Source: Lumnitzera littorea (lineage: Eukaryota; Streptophyta; Magnoliopsida; Myrtales; Combretaceae). Taken from it: a stretch of 64,000 nt of DNA. The stretch covers positions 96,208,098 through 96,272,097 of the forward strand of contig JAMXBB010000009.1 in the NCBI GenBank assembly GCA_024138015.1, written 5' to 3'. Shown here piece by piece: positions 1-10,650 of the stretch. The notes beneath the pieces were generated by a model. The model did not search any database. It was not told the DNA's origin and saw only the letters and a list, made by a program, of their open reading frames with translations. The position numbers and the translations under genes were made by a program. The stretch's first letter is position 1. Each line of letters starts with the position of its first letter.

Positions 1-1423
1 ATAGTAAAGCCTATACGAAGGATGGATAGAGCGACAGCAGTAGTGTTGGTTGCTGCAGTGAAGTGCAGTTAGGGGCTACTACAATTAAAGTGTGTGTTTG
101 TTCAGTGGAGAGTGTTAGCTTACGAATTTGATTCCGTTGAGATGCCGTGATGTACTGTTATCCATAGGCAAGTAGTGGGTGTGTGAGAGATTGTGCAGTA
201 ACGTTATGTATCGTAGCATATAGGAAGTGCAATTGTGGTGCAGTTGAAGTACAACATGTACTGTGTCGGTGTATTGTAAGCTTGCAGACTGGTCGGCATC
301 GCGAGTGAGAGTGTAATGTAGATAGCTGTGTTACGTGTGGATAGTGTATGCTATTGTATCTATACGCATTCGCGGTTAGAGTTGTACGCTAGGGAGTATT
401 CGTGTATATGCATTGGTGATCTTACGATGGACTGGCTGATCGGAGTAGTACGCGTGAAGTTGGATTAGTGATGTGTTTAGTGTTTAGGCGTGAATTAGGA
501 TAATGTCAGGGGCTTGTGCAGTTGGGGATTTGGCTGCTGGTGAGTGTGGTCATATGAGTGCTGTGCGCGTGGGGTTCTGCGGCAGTAAGGATTAGGTTCA
601 AGTTATGGATGATGCGTCTGTAAAGATTGTGGCACGTGAAATACAACCGTGTAGAATTGAGATTGGATGCAGATGAAACTGATTTTTCTTTTTGGCCGGT
701 ATGTAATTTTTCCCTATTTTATGCTGCATGCCTAGTATTTATAAAGATCGAAACAAATTATATCAATCTTAAAATCGAGCATATTTGAATATTTTATATT
801 GATTCATATTTAATTTGATAAAAAATCAACTTAGATTTAAATCCTTTATATCAATTCATATCTAATTTGATAAAAATCAAATAAGATTTGAATCCTTTAT
901 ATCGATTCAAATCCAATTTGATAAAAATCAAATCCGATTTGAATTTCTTATATCTTTATGGCATTAGATTAAAAAAAAAACTCGATTAGATTTAAAAACT
1001 AAATTTGAATCCTGTATGCTCAACTAACTTTCGCAAAGATGAAAGAAAGAAAGGTAAAAAACACATTTGTGCTCAATGAGATTCAAATCTACGACCTCCA
1101 GCTAATCCAATGTTAATACTCAAATGCTTATTCGTTAGGCCGTTAATCTATGCTTTAACACTTAGTACAATTAACTTATACTTAAATCACATGGCTCTAT
1201 AAAATAATTATTTGAATCGAACTAAAACTAAAATTATTGACCCTAAAACATTTTCTAAAAATTTAAAAATTCTTTTATAATTTTTTTTCTCTTTTTCATT
1301 CTTTTGTGTTTTCATCATTTTTCAATTTTTTTATTTTTATTTATTTCTTTTTTATTTTGGAATTAGGACCTTATAATAAAAAAAAAACTTAGAACTATGG
1401 GGGGCAAAAATTAGGCATCTACA
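1..1423 (-). mobile_element. Partial LTR (family A), reverse orientation, truncated by the window edge
   Basis: On the minus strand the element begins at 1423 with TGTAGATGCCTAATTTTTGC, a typical plant LTR start. The segment from about 1040 to 1423 can be aligned by eye with 24305-24831, the start of a second LTR in the same orientation. Both carry the same motif order: a decayed 'TTTGAA..' tRNA-like motif, then a long T-rich stretch, then a 'GGGCAAAAATTAGGCATCTACA'-type end as read on the plus strand. Bases 1-690 are much richer in G and C than what follows, which fits a transcribed leader (R/U5) of this LTR as seen at 23160-23760 in the second copy. The other end lies outside the window. 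Lineage within Ty3/gypsy or copia is not settled. Confidence 0.65.
795..951. repeat. Tandem repeat, three units of about 51-52 bp
   Basis: Three successive units share ATTCATATYTAATTTGATAA followed by AAATCAA and TTTGAATCCTTTATATC, with ATTCA starting at 802, 854 and 905. On the minus strand each unit contains GATATAAAGG, a TATA-like string. The repeat lies inside the reverse-oriented LTR, in the part that should be U3, so it could be a repeated promoter module. That role is inference. Confidence 0.75.
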
Positions 1424-2389
1424 ACCGCAATGACCCCTGCTTGCATGCAAGCTTGAAAGGTAGCGCTTAAAGGCTTTACCCACAAACTTGTACAGATGAG
1501 CATCCTCGTAATGGAGCCACCCTAGCGAGCTAAGAATATGCACCTATGGTCTTGTCCTTACACAGGCAACTATGGCTTAGATAGAGACTTGATCAAAAGG
1601 TGTACATACACATCCCGATCATTACTCAAGATGCATCTTCGGATGTCGAGTGACTCTCTACACCTCACGATCACCACTTGAAAAGAGACATTAAGGGGGG
1701 GTCCCTTCTCGAGCTCATATGCTCTCTCCTTTACTCTAATTGCCTTCGATTTGTACATGGTCAAACAAAATGTAGCCAATGGCTCTCAAAGCAACTCTCA
1801 ACTAAAGTGACAATGAAAGACTTACGCACCCTTTATATAAGGGGCCCAAGTTATCCTAATCATCTACATAGCATCTATCAATTGGCCTACGAGAAGGGGG
1901 AGCCTAATTGACCCTTGTAGAGGTGTTAATGGGTCATATTAGCTTTAAATGGCTTCTAGAAGGCACACTGCCCAAGAAGGTATGACCCCTGGGCATATAC
2001 TTTGCCTAAGAGATCACATGAAGTCATTAAAGGTACACCCGCATAGGTATATGCTACCCCAAGAGTCACATGACAACAAAAGGGAACCACCTAAGCTAAA
2101 TAACTTACTTAGCAGGACCAACTACCTCTGAAGCGAGCATACACAAATACCTTTAAAAATTATGTAAAGATCTTCTAATCCTAGCTGCTAGCAAGATCAC
2201 AAGCACAATATAACAAAAAGGAAAATAAGGCAAAAAGAACGCAGGATGAAAACAAGATGAGATAGTAAACGTTGCATTTATTAAACTAAGAATATTTACA
2301 TTAGTAAACAAAGGGATTGGCATCCCAATTCTCAACCCCCTCCCCCTAACCCTTCCCCCCACCACCTTACCCTAAGGAAGTGCTCACTT
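1424..2389. other. Unassigned interval between LTR fragment and antisense-ORF remnant
   Basis: The composition is mixed and there is no convincing long ORF. A TATA-like string, CTTTATATAAGGGG, occurs near 1831-1844 and is nearly symmetrical, so it does not define a direction. The interval is probably decayed retroelement DNA belonging to the element that ends at 6062, but I found no second copy of the 5117-6062 LTR here. Confidence 0.4.
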
Positions 2390-4556
2390 ACCTGCTTTTG
2401 AGCCTCTGTAGCAAAAGTGAAGTTAGCGTTAGTCAGTGCTTTCTCCATAAACGGGTCGTCTAGCATCTTGAAGAAGATCTCTAGCTTCACTTCAATAGAC
2501 AAACCTTGACTCGTAAGTAGCTCAGCCTCCATTTTTGCAAAACTGGCCCAAACACCTTCAAGCTCTTTCCCTTTTCCTTAAAGCTCTACTCGTACCTTGA
2601 TTACCTCTTCACAAAGGCCCTACCAGAAGTTTTAGCCTCCTCCAGCTCGGCCCCTAATTTTAGCACTTGCTCCCCGAGCTCCTAATGTTGCCACTCCAAA
2701 ACTGCACACTTAACAGAAACATCCTCATACAGCCTCTTTTCCTCCTCAAGAGCACCCCAAAGCCACCCTACCTCAGACCTCATCTTATGTCTCTTCAATC
2801 GCTAGTACTCAGGTTATGTGCAAGCATGTACTCAAGCATATTGAAAAGCTGAAACTGATATAAATTGCCTCAATTGGATAGCCACTATAGGATACTTACA
2901 TAAATAATAAGAAAGAAACATACCTCGTTTTGCCTCCTAAGTAATTTTGTCAAGGCCTCCACATCACTTGCCCTAATAACTAGGCATACAAACCTAGCTA
3001 CAACTCCTCATCCCTCCACATAACCCTCCCCGTTATGCCGATTGAAGGCTTTAGCTCCTGTTGCACCACAAGCTGCTTATCCTAAGGTGCTACCTGCAAA
3101 GGTTCCTCACCATCAAGAACATCAATTGCTTGAACCTCGACGTCTTGAGGTATTACCTTTAAGTCTCTATATTCCTTGGCCCAATGAAGTTCCTCAACCT
3201 GCTCAATCTGACCACTACTACATTCGGCAACAACCATCACTTGTCCCGAACCCTACCCACACTTTGCGGAATAAGGACACCCTTAAGAATAGGCCCAGCC
3301 ACACACCTCATGGCCTTAAGGAGAGTTTACTGTCCACTCCCTTTCTTCTTACTCTTCATCTTTGGGCAAGCTTGTGAAGACTCACTGTCCCCTTCCGCAA
3401 TAGGTTAATTCCTCTTCCTATAAACCTTCGCCTCTCATTCCTTGTGCCTCTCCTACACAGCAAGCAACTTCTACTGCACCTTGTTCATGGCCATCTACAT
3501 AGCTGCGAAAACAAGCGAAAATTTAGCATAAACACAAACAAATGCAATTACACTTACTAGCCCAAGGATGAGCTAGCCTAACATTCCCAACGATGACGAC
3601 GATGCCACACGGCAAACACCTAACCACCTCTCCTCAGCAGGAGCTAAAAGATACTTTTCTCAAACTTGAATAGCCTCCTATTCTCACAATACTTCCAAGC
3701 AATCGTCAATGGACAAAGTCTTTTCCACTCAGCAAGATCCAACACCTCTATCCTTACAACATCCTCGGCTCTTATATAATTTATGGGCTTGTTCTGGATG
3801 GGCACACTCCAAGCTATTAGGAAGTTCGATTGCTCAATCATCTGGATATGGAAGAAAAAATCCTTTTAATGGTCCACTTTGTTTGGCAGCTTATCGAAAA
3901 CCTTCAATAGGCCACCTCAACTAAAGATGTAGACCCAACCATCTGATGACCTCTTAACTTAGAACAATTGCCTAAACAGCTAAGCCATCAGCCTTCGCAA
4001 CTACCATAAGCATACTGCCTCGAAGGCAAGCAATTGTAACTACACATTCGCACTCAATGAACCAAGAGCTACCGTGAATACCTAAACCATAAAATTCAAG
4101 AATGGTAACCACAACCTTAGCTCGAAGGGTTTCACATACCCTTCATCCTCTATCCTAAGGCCCTCTCCCCATAAGCGGGTAACTCTACCACCAACTAAGC
4201 ACCTCCTTTACTGCCCAATTGACTAACCTTAACTTCACCCCATTCACTTAGAAAGAGACTCCAATACATACTTTGTCATTATAGTTTGTCATTTGTAGGG
4301 TCACCTCCTCTTCCCCATCCTCACAATTGGGTGCATATACATCCAAAGGCCACCAATTCACCTAGGTCCTCCTCTCTAACCAAGTCAATTGCACACCTTC
4401 ATCATCTTTCACTACCACCACTGCTCTTGTTGCTTCAAGAGGAGTAAGGTCACCACCCCTTTCGAAGACCACTTACTTATAGTCCTCGTTCAACATTCTT
4501 GAAATGGACCCCTACAAGGACTTACCTTAAGAGTCGATTGCACTCTGATCAGCCAT
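2390..4556 (-). pseudogene. Decayed antisense ORF of a Tat-like Ty3/gypsy retroelement
   Basis: Read on the minus strand, a start codon (MADQSAIDS) at 4556 opens a protein-like sequence that is now broken by many stops. Segments in good frame include a stretch rich in charged residues near 4450-4250 and 'MIEQSNFLIAWSVPIQNK' (3841 leftwards). A coiled-coil-like tail follows near 2750-2580 (ELGEQVLKLGAELEEAK) and an Ala/Phe-rich end near 2450. This order (globular domain, then long coiled coil) resembles the proteins annotated as putative gypsy-type transposon in plants. Such ORFs lie antisense between pol and the 3' LTR in some plant Ty3/gypsy elements, for example maize Grande and Silene Retand. 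The polypurine tract and plus-oriented LTR immediately to the right fit that position. No gag-pol is recognisable to the left, so the element is deleted. Family identity is by pattern only. Confidence 0.55.
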
Positions 4557-4677
4557 GTTTGAAATTAGAAGAGAATTAAATGGAATGGAACACAAAGCTC
4601 AGCTCATGAGTTTAGATTTTTGAAGAGTTTCCACTTAATAAACTATAGAAGGTAGAAATTAAAGTGCTTAAAGACCT

Positions 4678-4688
4678 CCTTATATAGA
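4678..4688 (-). promoter_or_regulatory. TATA box for the antisense ORF
   Basis: TCTATATAAGG on the minus strand lies about 120-130 bp upstream of the ATG at 4556. It is well placed to be the core promoter of an independently transcribed antisense ORF. No transcription evidence is available. Confidence 0.45.
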
Positions 4689-5088
4689 TAACAATGGGGG
4701 GAACCAAATAATTTTTCCTATTCTAAAGTACGTACCTACTACAGAGACATATGCCACATCTTGACTGCACACGTGTTCCACTTCTTAGGTGAATGGTCTA
4801 GATTTATGCATGCCCATGGATCGTTGACATGGCCGTCTACATCGGGTATGCATGTACATAGTCGTTTCATGCAAGGCCATAAATACATATTGGCCTTCCC
4901 AAGAAGAGCAATCATGTCACCTCAAGTGCCCCAACAGTCATATCCTATTATTCAGATCAGATGGTTTAACATAACATGATAGGCATTACGTCACAGCCAA
5001 AAGCAAATAGCCCCATGCTCGGTACCATCTCCCCAAAGCCTTAGACCAAACTCCCGAACTCTCTTACTCTCTTCGTGTCTTTGACACT

Positions 5089-5116
5089 AAGGAAAGTGGT
5101 GGGGGGAGGGGGCAAA
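5089..5116 (+). other. Polypurine tract preceding a 3' LTR
   Basis: A purine run with GTGGTGGGGGGAGGGGGC and a final AAA directly abuts the TGTTGATG start of the LTR at 5117. This is the expected site of plus-strand priming in an LTR retrotransposon and fixes the element's orientation as plus. Confidence 0.85.
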
Positions 5117-6062
5117 TGTTGATGCCTAATTCTCGCCTAGCCCGAGGCTTAATTTTAGCAAAGGCCCATCAGCTCCAGAAGGGATCATTTCCCTTCTCCC
5201 TTCCTCATGCCTTCTACATATCTTAGCCTACTTAGACTCTTCTCTCACCCTAAAGCCCAAGAAGAGTGTTCGAGAAGCTACGCTCTCGAAGACTTAGGTG
5301 AGCACCACGATGAACATAAGGTCGGAATCCTCCTCCTAATGTGTAAGGACCATAGCAGCAGACCGATCGAGATTAAAATGCAAGGAGCCTTCCCTTCCAT
5401 TTGCTCGAGCTCTAAGAGTAAAGGTTCCTTTGACCACACGAGCTCCTTAATGCTCGGCTCACCATTGACAAGCCACTCAATCCTTTAAGACTGGATCCTC
5501 AATCCTTCCCCTCAACACTCCACTTCCAACTCATTAATTGCCGTTTAACATTTGTAGTACGGCTGATCCACCCAACATCCCTTGAGGATGCCAAACCTAC
5601 CATCCACAAACGTGGCAACTAACATAGTCAAGACTGACCAACTCCTAGAGCCACCTTGTCAACCCTGCAATGCATGTCTCCCTTACAGATTGCCAATACG
5701 GACAAACCCAAATCGACACATATCCATGTAGCTGTACTTTCCTTCACTATAAATAGCGAAAGGGAGTCAATAAGTAAGGGATCGGATCCCAATTATTTAC
5801 CTTTAGACTAAGAACTATCCATATAGCACTCGAACACACACCCACTACCAACGAACATTTTCCAATTAGGATTTTAGTGCTCATCTACCTTAGTTTCCTT
5901 TCCTCCCTTATTGTCCTCTTTACTGACTTAAGCATCGAAGGGCCTTCATAGAACCACCCACGGGGGGCTTTCTTGTAGGTCACTAAGAGTGAAGAACCCA
6001 TAAAATCCGACTACATCAAGATTTATCTAGCAATATTTATGAAGTTGGTCCAAACACCAACA
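5117..6062 (+). mobile_element. 3' LTR of a Tat-like Ty3/gypsy element
   Basis: The LTR starts TGTTGATG after the polypurine tract and ends CACCAACA, giving matching TGTTG/CAACA ends over 946 bp. A TATA box (TATAAATAG) lies at 5748-5756. The 3' part contains TTTACTGACTTAAGCATCGA followed by a GGGGGG-bearing stretch and TTTCTTGTAGG. This 'ACTGACTTGAGCGTCGGAGG...TTGCAGG' signature recurs in LTRs of Tat-type and related non-autonomous plant elements, and a second example lies near 40530. The matching 5' LTR and the target duplication were not found, so the element is truncated on its left. Confidence 0.8.
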
Positions 6063-7021
6063 AGAATCATCTGTAACAAAATATTCACTTGTTATTACAA
6101 TAGTATAGCATCTTATATGTATGTGTATATGCATATATGTTAATGATTACACTTGGAATCTATTATAAACATTATATAACAAAAAAGTTATTTTAAAAAA
6201 TTATTAAGAGTATTCGATGCATTTTGTAAAAGGTTAAAAATATAAAGCTTTTACCTTTTCTTTTCATAGATGTACTAATTGAAATCTACTTATTAATTTA
6301 CTAAGAAAAATAACATTAATACATAAAACTTGTATAAATTTTATTTTCAATAAAAATATATTAGAAATATGAGTTTCTTCAATTTCTAAATATGAAATTG
6401 CAAATACAACAAAAAGAGTAAATAGATATAAATATAAGTTTCTTCGATTTCTTTTTTCATGATAACTTTATAAAATTATTTTATTAGTTATGCTAAAAAA
6501 ATCATTTTGAATATAAGTTATTACATAATCAATCATTCAATACTCCACATTCATTTTGATAACATTAGTTATAAAAGAAATATTACTAAATTAAGTTATA
6601 ATTGGTATTATTTATTAATAATTTATGCAATAAGATTAGAACAATTATCATATGGGCAAAGAAATGATTATTTATGGTGTACTATTTATTAAAAATTACA
6701 ATTCAAGAGAATTTATTTAGTTAGATATAATATTGTAATAATGAACTTAATGTTATTAGTTATTGCGAAAAAATAGATTGGAAAAAAATAAAAAGAAAAT
6801 ATCATTTAAGTAATAAATGCATATTGAAAAAATAAAATGCTATATATGAGACTTGAACCTATGATCTCCTATTTAAAAAACACATAGACATAACCACTTA
6901 ATCACAATCAATATTGTATAAGGAATTACTCTTAAAATATACATATATAATATATATACTTTTTTCTTTTGAAAAAAATTTAACCTTTTCCTAGGGTTGG
7001 GGGATTAGAGCCCCTCCACCA
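6063..7021. other. AT-rich intergenic sequence
   Basis: This stretch is very AT-rich with no credible coding region. The only recognisable item is the tRNA-like module listed separately. Short ORFs here have low-complexity composition typical of chance. Confidence 0.6.
6845..6920 (-). repeat. Degenerate tRNA-like (SINE-type) A-box/B-box module
   Basis: On the minus strand TGATTAAGTGGTTATGTC, resembling a pol III A box, is followed about 30 bp later by AGGTTCAAGTCTC, close to the B-box consensus GGTTCRANTCC. This is the order and spacing of a tRNA-derived promoter, but no complete cloverleaf is visible. It may be a SINE head or a tRNA fossil. Similar modules occur in the LTRs at 1-1423 and 22175-24831. 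Confidence 0.4.
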
Positions 7022-7454
7022 CCCCCTGCCCCTCAACATGAAACAAAAAAAAATCTATCCATCCATGTATGACACATACATAGGCAAGACATCACATAGA
7101 ACTTCTTCATGTTATACCTCAACGAAGATGGGCACAATGACCTATTGGGTGACTTATAGGGCACTTAATGGAGTTCTAACCTTAGGTCTCCTAACTCGAG
7201 CTCAACTCTAAGGTCTTTAAGGCTTAACCAAGCGAGTATTGTCTCAATAGTCGAGCAAGGACAAGTTTGGTATCATGTCGTCCCTCTTCTTCACTCATTC
7301 CTAGCTCACTCAAGTCTTTACAAGCTTATCCAAACTTTAGAGGCTTTCCTTAAGAATATTGTCAATCTTACCAGCAGCTTGGTAAGTACCAATAGCTTAG
7401 CTACTACTCCAATACTACTTCATAACCCTTCACGAGACTATCTGTATGCCTTGC
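7022..7454. other. Host sequence left of Cassandra, probably part of an older LTR
   Basis: This interval is less AT-rich than its left neighbour and continues, after removal of the Cassandra element, into the LTR-like sequence at 8022-8600. No coding capacity is visible. Confidence 0.4.
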
Positions 7455-7681
7455 TATAATATCTCTTATATGCTAAGTGATGGAACTCTAATCATCGAAG
7501 TACCTTTTGGTGTAACAGCTTAGAGTACATCGAAACTCTAAAGTTAAGCATACTTGGGCTAGGTTAATCCTAGGATGTGTAACCTCTAAGGAAGCTATTG
7601 TACAAAAGGACACAACCGTACAATGTTCTATACCAAAGCGAACAATATCTCAGTGGTAGAAATTCTGATCAGGTTATTATA
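7455..7681 (+). repeat. Cassandra 5' LTR
   Basis: It aligns along its length with 7793-8021. It begins TATAATAT where the 3' copy has TGTAATAC, so the terminal TG is mutated, and it ends GTTATTATA where the 3' copy has GTCGTTACA. Confidence 0.88.
7541..7616 (+). repeat. 5S rRNA-like segment in the Cassandra 5' LTR
   Basis: GAAACTCTAAAGTTAAGCAT then ACTTGGGC and TAGGATGTGTAACCTCTAAG follow the plant 5S rRNA order (A box/intermediate element, then C box GGATGGGTGACCTCC). Changes in the C box suggest it is no longer a good internal promoter. Confidence 0.85.
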
Positions 7682-7683
7682 AG

Positions 7684-7695
7684 TGGTATTAGAGT
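7684..7695 (+). other. Primer-binding site of the Cassandra element
   Basis: TGGTATTAGAGT lies two bases after the 5' LTR end and matches the complement of the initiator tRNA-Met 3' end at 10 of the first 11 positions, the difference being T for C. Confidence 0.8.
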
Positions 7696-7792
7696 AATCC
7701 ATCAATCGAAAGGGTAAAGTCCTTGCCTGGTGGTGGTTTTAGACCTATGTAATTGAACTAACGGGAATATCAATTTTATGAGGGGGGTAGAT

Positions 7793-8021
7793 TGTAATAC
7801 CCTTTATATCTAAGTGACGGAACTCTAATTATCGGGGTGCTTTTTGGTGTGACAACTTAAAGTATGTTAGAACTCCAAAGTTAAGCATAGTTAGGTTAAG
7901 TCAATCCCAAGATGGGTGACCTCCTAGGAAGTTGTTGCACTAAGAGACAAAACCGTATGTTGTTTAATGCCAAAGCGGATAATACCTCAGTATTAGGAGT
8001 TCTAGTTGAGTGGTCGTTACA
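7793..8021 (+). repeat. Cassandra 3' LTR
   Basis: It starts TGTAATACCC directly after a G-rich polypurine tract and ends GTCGTTACA, giving TGTAA/TTACA inverted ends. It is better preserved than the 5' copy. Confidence 0.9.
7868..7945 (+). repeat. 5S rRNA-like segment in the Cassandra 3' LTR
   Basis: AGAACTCCAAAGTTAAGCAT is followed by GATGGGTGACCTCCTAGGAA and GTTGTTGCAC. The C-box region is almost identical to genuine plant 5S rRNA, including GATGGGTGACCTCCT. It is not a 5S gene, because the 5' third is lost and the segment is embedded in an LTR. Confidence 0.88.
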
Positions 8022-8600
8022 CTTACCAACCTATTTGCCTGACTTTAACCTAAGTATTGCCTTTAGCCTACCCAAGGTCCAATCCATCTTAACCGACCTA
8101 GTTAATACCTCGCTAACCTTTATACTATAGTTCTTTTTGTATTTTATCCTTTATACTCTTTAAGCTTATCCTATGATAGTTTTAAGACACCACTAATTGT
8201 GTAAATGTACATTTTCCATTTTTGTGCCTTAGAAATTTACTATAAATAGCTTCTTTTTATGTAGCTGAAATCATCTATCTCTTACTCCATTAATGATTAT
8301 TCTATTTCTTGTAAGATTCTCTCCAAGTTATAACTTTTCTCACTCTTATCTAACTCGATTATCACCAAGGCTAATGGTGAGTATACCTTAACTAGACATT
8401 CATGTATCACATCAAGTTGTGAGTTAAGTCATGTTGGATTTCTCTAGTAAGCCAAATATATGAGAAGGTGCTTCATAGAGCTACTATTACTAATCTCCGT
8501 TGCCATTTTCTTCACTAGTGTAAAGGACCTATTATCGTGGGAAGCCATAATAATTACTTAACTTCTAGGGACATTATAAAAACCTGGTAACAAAGCCTAT
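8022..8600 (+). mobile_element. LTR-like remnant with TATA box and primer-binding-site-like motif
   Basis: ACTATAAATAGCTTC near 8234-8248 provides a TATA box. About 340 bp later TTCTAGGGACATTATAAAAA leads into CCTGGTAACAAAGCC (8583-8597), which resembles an initiator-tRNA primer-binding site followed by typical copia-like internal sequence. This suggests the 3' part of a 5' LTR, into whose U3 Cassandra inserted. The LTR start was not located. Confidence 0.45.
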
Positions 8601-8713
8601 GGTTTTGATGAAGAGAGCTTCCAGTATGTGTTATGTTGTATTGAGGTTGTTTCTAGTGGTTGTAAGTGAAGTAATGCTATCGGTGTTTTAGATTATGTAG
8701 TTAAGCTTGAGAG

Positions 8714-10364
8714 TGATATAGGCAAGTGCACTTATCAATTTATAATACAGCGAATACGAATCCAAGTATCAATCCTTTAGGGACTAATGTGATTACCAGT
8801 ACTTCACCCTTTTCCTAATATCTAACCTAATAATTTTAATTAACAAATAAATTTAAGAAAATTAAATCTAAACTAAAAATGATTAAAATAATATGCAAAA
8901 TAAATAAATATTAAAGATATTGATAATGTATAACTTCATATTCAATTACTAATCACCCTATAACAATAAAGCACATATCAATCTCATCCTAATTTACAAC
9001 ACTACAAGAATTCCTAAATTATATTAATATCTCTCATGAGATTACTAGTACTAAACCCTTGAATAATTAGTTAAAATCTCTTTCTGATTAATTACCCTAG
9101 AATTGTGTTAACAATATGTGAATTGCATTATTAAGTCATCTTAATATAGAAAGTCATGTCGTCCTATATTTAGGATTTCATACAACTTCTCTAATTACGC
9201 TATGATCTAATAATATAAAGGGATTTCTCGATTTTTATATAATGTCTGCTATTGAATCAATACTCCGGATATATTAACTCAAAACTATGCACAAACACAT
9301 AATTAGATCATAGAAACCGCAAATCATAGATTAATAAAATAGAAAGAAACTAATTGCATAGAATACTAGGGTTTATAATAATTGAATACTAAAAAGAACT
9401 AATCTATAACATTGAGAAAATAAAAAGCAATAAAGAAGAAAAGAAAAAGGAAGTTGAGTCTCTAAAATCCTGAAATGTAGATGAATGAATGCTATTGTAT
9501 ACAAGGGTTTTGTAATCTATTTATTTATCATGGAATCTTGAAATATATCTTAATTATCTTCTCACGTATCTTTTTGAAATAAATCTTCAATTTGGACAGT
9601 GAAAATAAAGATGCGTAGTCTAGCAATTATAGAATAGCCCAGCTTTGAACGCACAACAGGGACAAATTAGGAGACATGAACACATGTCCTTCTTTATCTT
9701 AATGCATGATGATGAGCTTTCAACGCATGGCTTCTAGTCTAAGGATAGGTAATGGCTTTTGTTTTTCAATGTAAACACATGCATCGATAGTGGCCTTCAA
9801 TCACGTCGAATTGTGGCTTAAAATATGATCAATATAATTTCCAATTCCATGGACTTCAATCTTTAATCACCACGACACCTATGGCCTGATATAAAATTCA
9901 CGTAGAGGCTTAAGTTCATCTTCAATTAGCACTCCATGCATAGGATGAACTTTATTAACTTCAATGCATTGGACAGTGATTTACTTTTCAACATAATTCA
10001 TCTTCGGTACACTTCAATTGTCAAATAGTAAAACGTAAGTGGATGAGCTAAACCGAACTTCAAATATTAAGGTGGAAATTGTGATTTAATTTCAGGCTTG
10101 ATATATCCATAATATAACCATATCAATTGGTCATGTAACTTTCTAACCCTTATTTTATATTTTTAACATAGTCCTGACATGACCATGTCAACATATCATG
10201 TAACTTTCTGGTAATTTTTTTAAATAAATGAACAAAGCTTGAGCACGATCATGTCCAATGATGTTGTTGACAAAGCTTGAGCACGATCATCAAATATTCA
10301 CAAAATATGTATAAAAACACTAATAAAAATCTATTAATAAATATATATAATAAAGTACTTATCA
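8714..10364. mobile_element. Solo LTR (1651 bp) with near-perfect target duplication
   Basis: The segment starts TGATATAGG and ends CTTATCA, giving TGATA/TATCA inverted ends. It is bounded by GAGAG (8709-8713) and GATAG (10365-10369), a 5-bp duplication with one change. The start, with GCAAGTGCACTTATCAA and GGGACTAATGTGATTACCAG, is a pattern I recall from LTRs of several eudicots. Inside, ACAAAGCTTGAGCACGATCA occurs twice (about 10233 and 10272). No internal protein region is present, so it is a solo LTR. Orientation is not certain. Confidence 0.72.
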
Positions 10365-10650
10365 GATAGTATGGTGTTTAATGTGTGTTAGTGGTAGTAC
10401 CTAAATTACTTGGCTCAAAAGTTTATAGATTGTGTTAACATGCATTCATAGACCAATACAACACCTCTCCCACTATCCAATATGGGACTACTTATACATG
10501 GAGTGTCATACACGTTACTCCATTAATTCCCTTCCATTTCCATAACTTTCCACAATCTAAACTTTATGTTAGTTACTTTATAATCTACATTTTAGAGTAG
10601 ACGAATATGCTCTTTGAGTCTTAATGCTACTCTTATTTTCTCCATTTTTC

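Larger units (their letters stand above)
7455..8021 (+). mobile_element. Complete Cassandra-type TRIM retroelement with 5S rRNA-like LTRs
   Basis: Two direct repeats, 7455-7681 (227 bp) and 7793-8021 (229 bp), flank about 110 bp of internal sequence. The 3' copy starts TGTAATACCC and ends GTTACA. Just inside the 5' LTR, TGGTATTAGAG at 7684 matches the initiator tRNA-Met primer-binding site (TGGTATCAGAGC). ATGAGGGGGGTAGAT directly before the 3' LTR is the polypurine tract. Both LTRs carry a 5S rRNA-like core. The flanks CTTGC (7450-7454) and CTTAC (8022-8026) form a 5-bp target duplication with one change. This is the full structure of Cassandra, a non-coding terminal-repeat retrotransposon in miniature known across vascular plants. 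The 5' LTR has diverged more, so the copy is old. No protein is encoded, so mobilisation would need enzymes from elsewhere. Confidence 0.93.

Noticed and set aside
1424..2150. A 5' LTR matching the 3' LTR at 5117-6062
   Set aside because: No shared segments were found. TATA-like text alone is not evidence.
7868..7945. A functional 5S rRNA gene
   Set aside because: Only the 3' two thirds of 5S is present, it is embedded in LTRs with primer-binding site and polypurine tract, and a second decayed copy lies at the expected LTR position.
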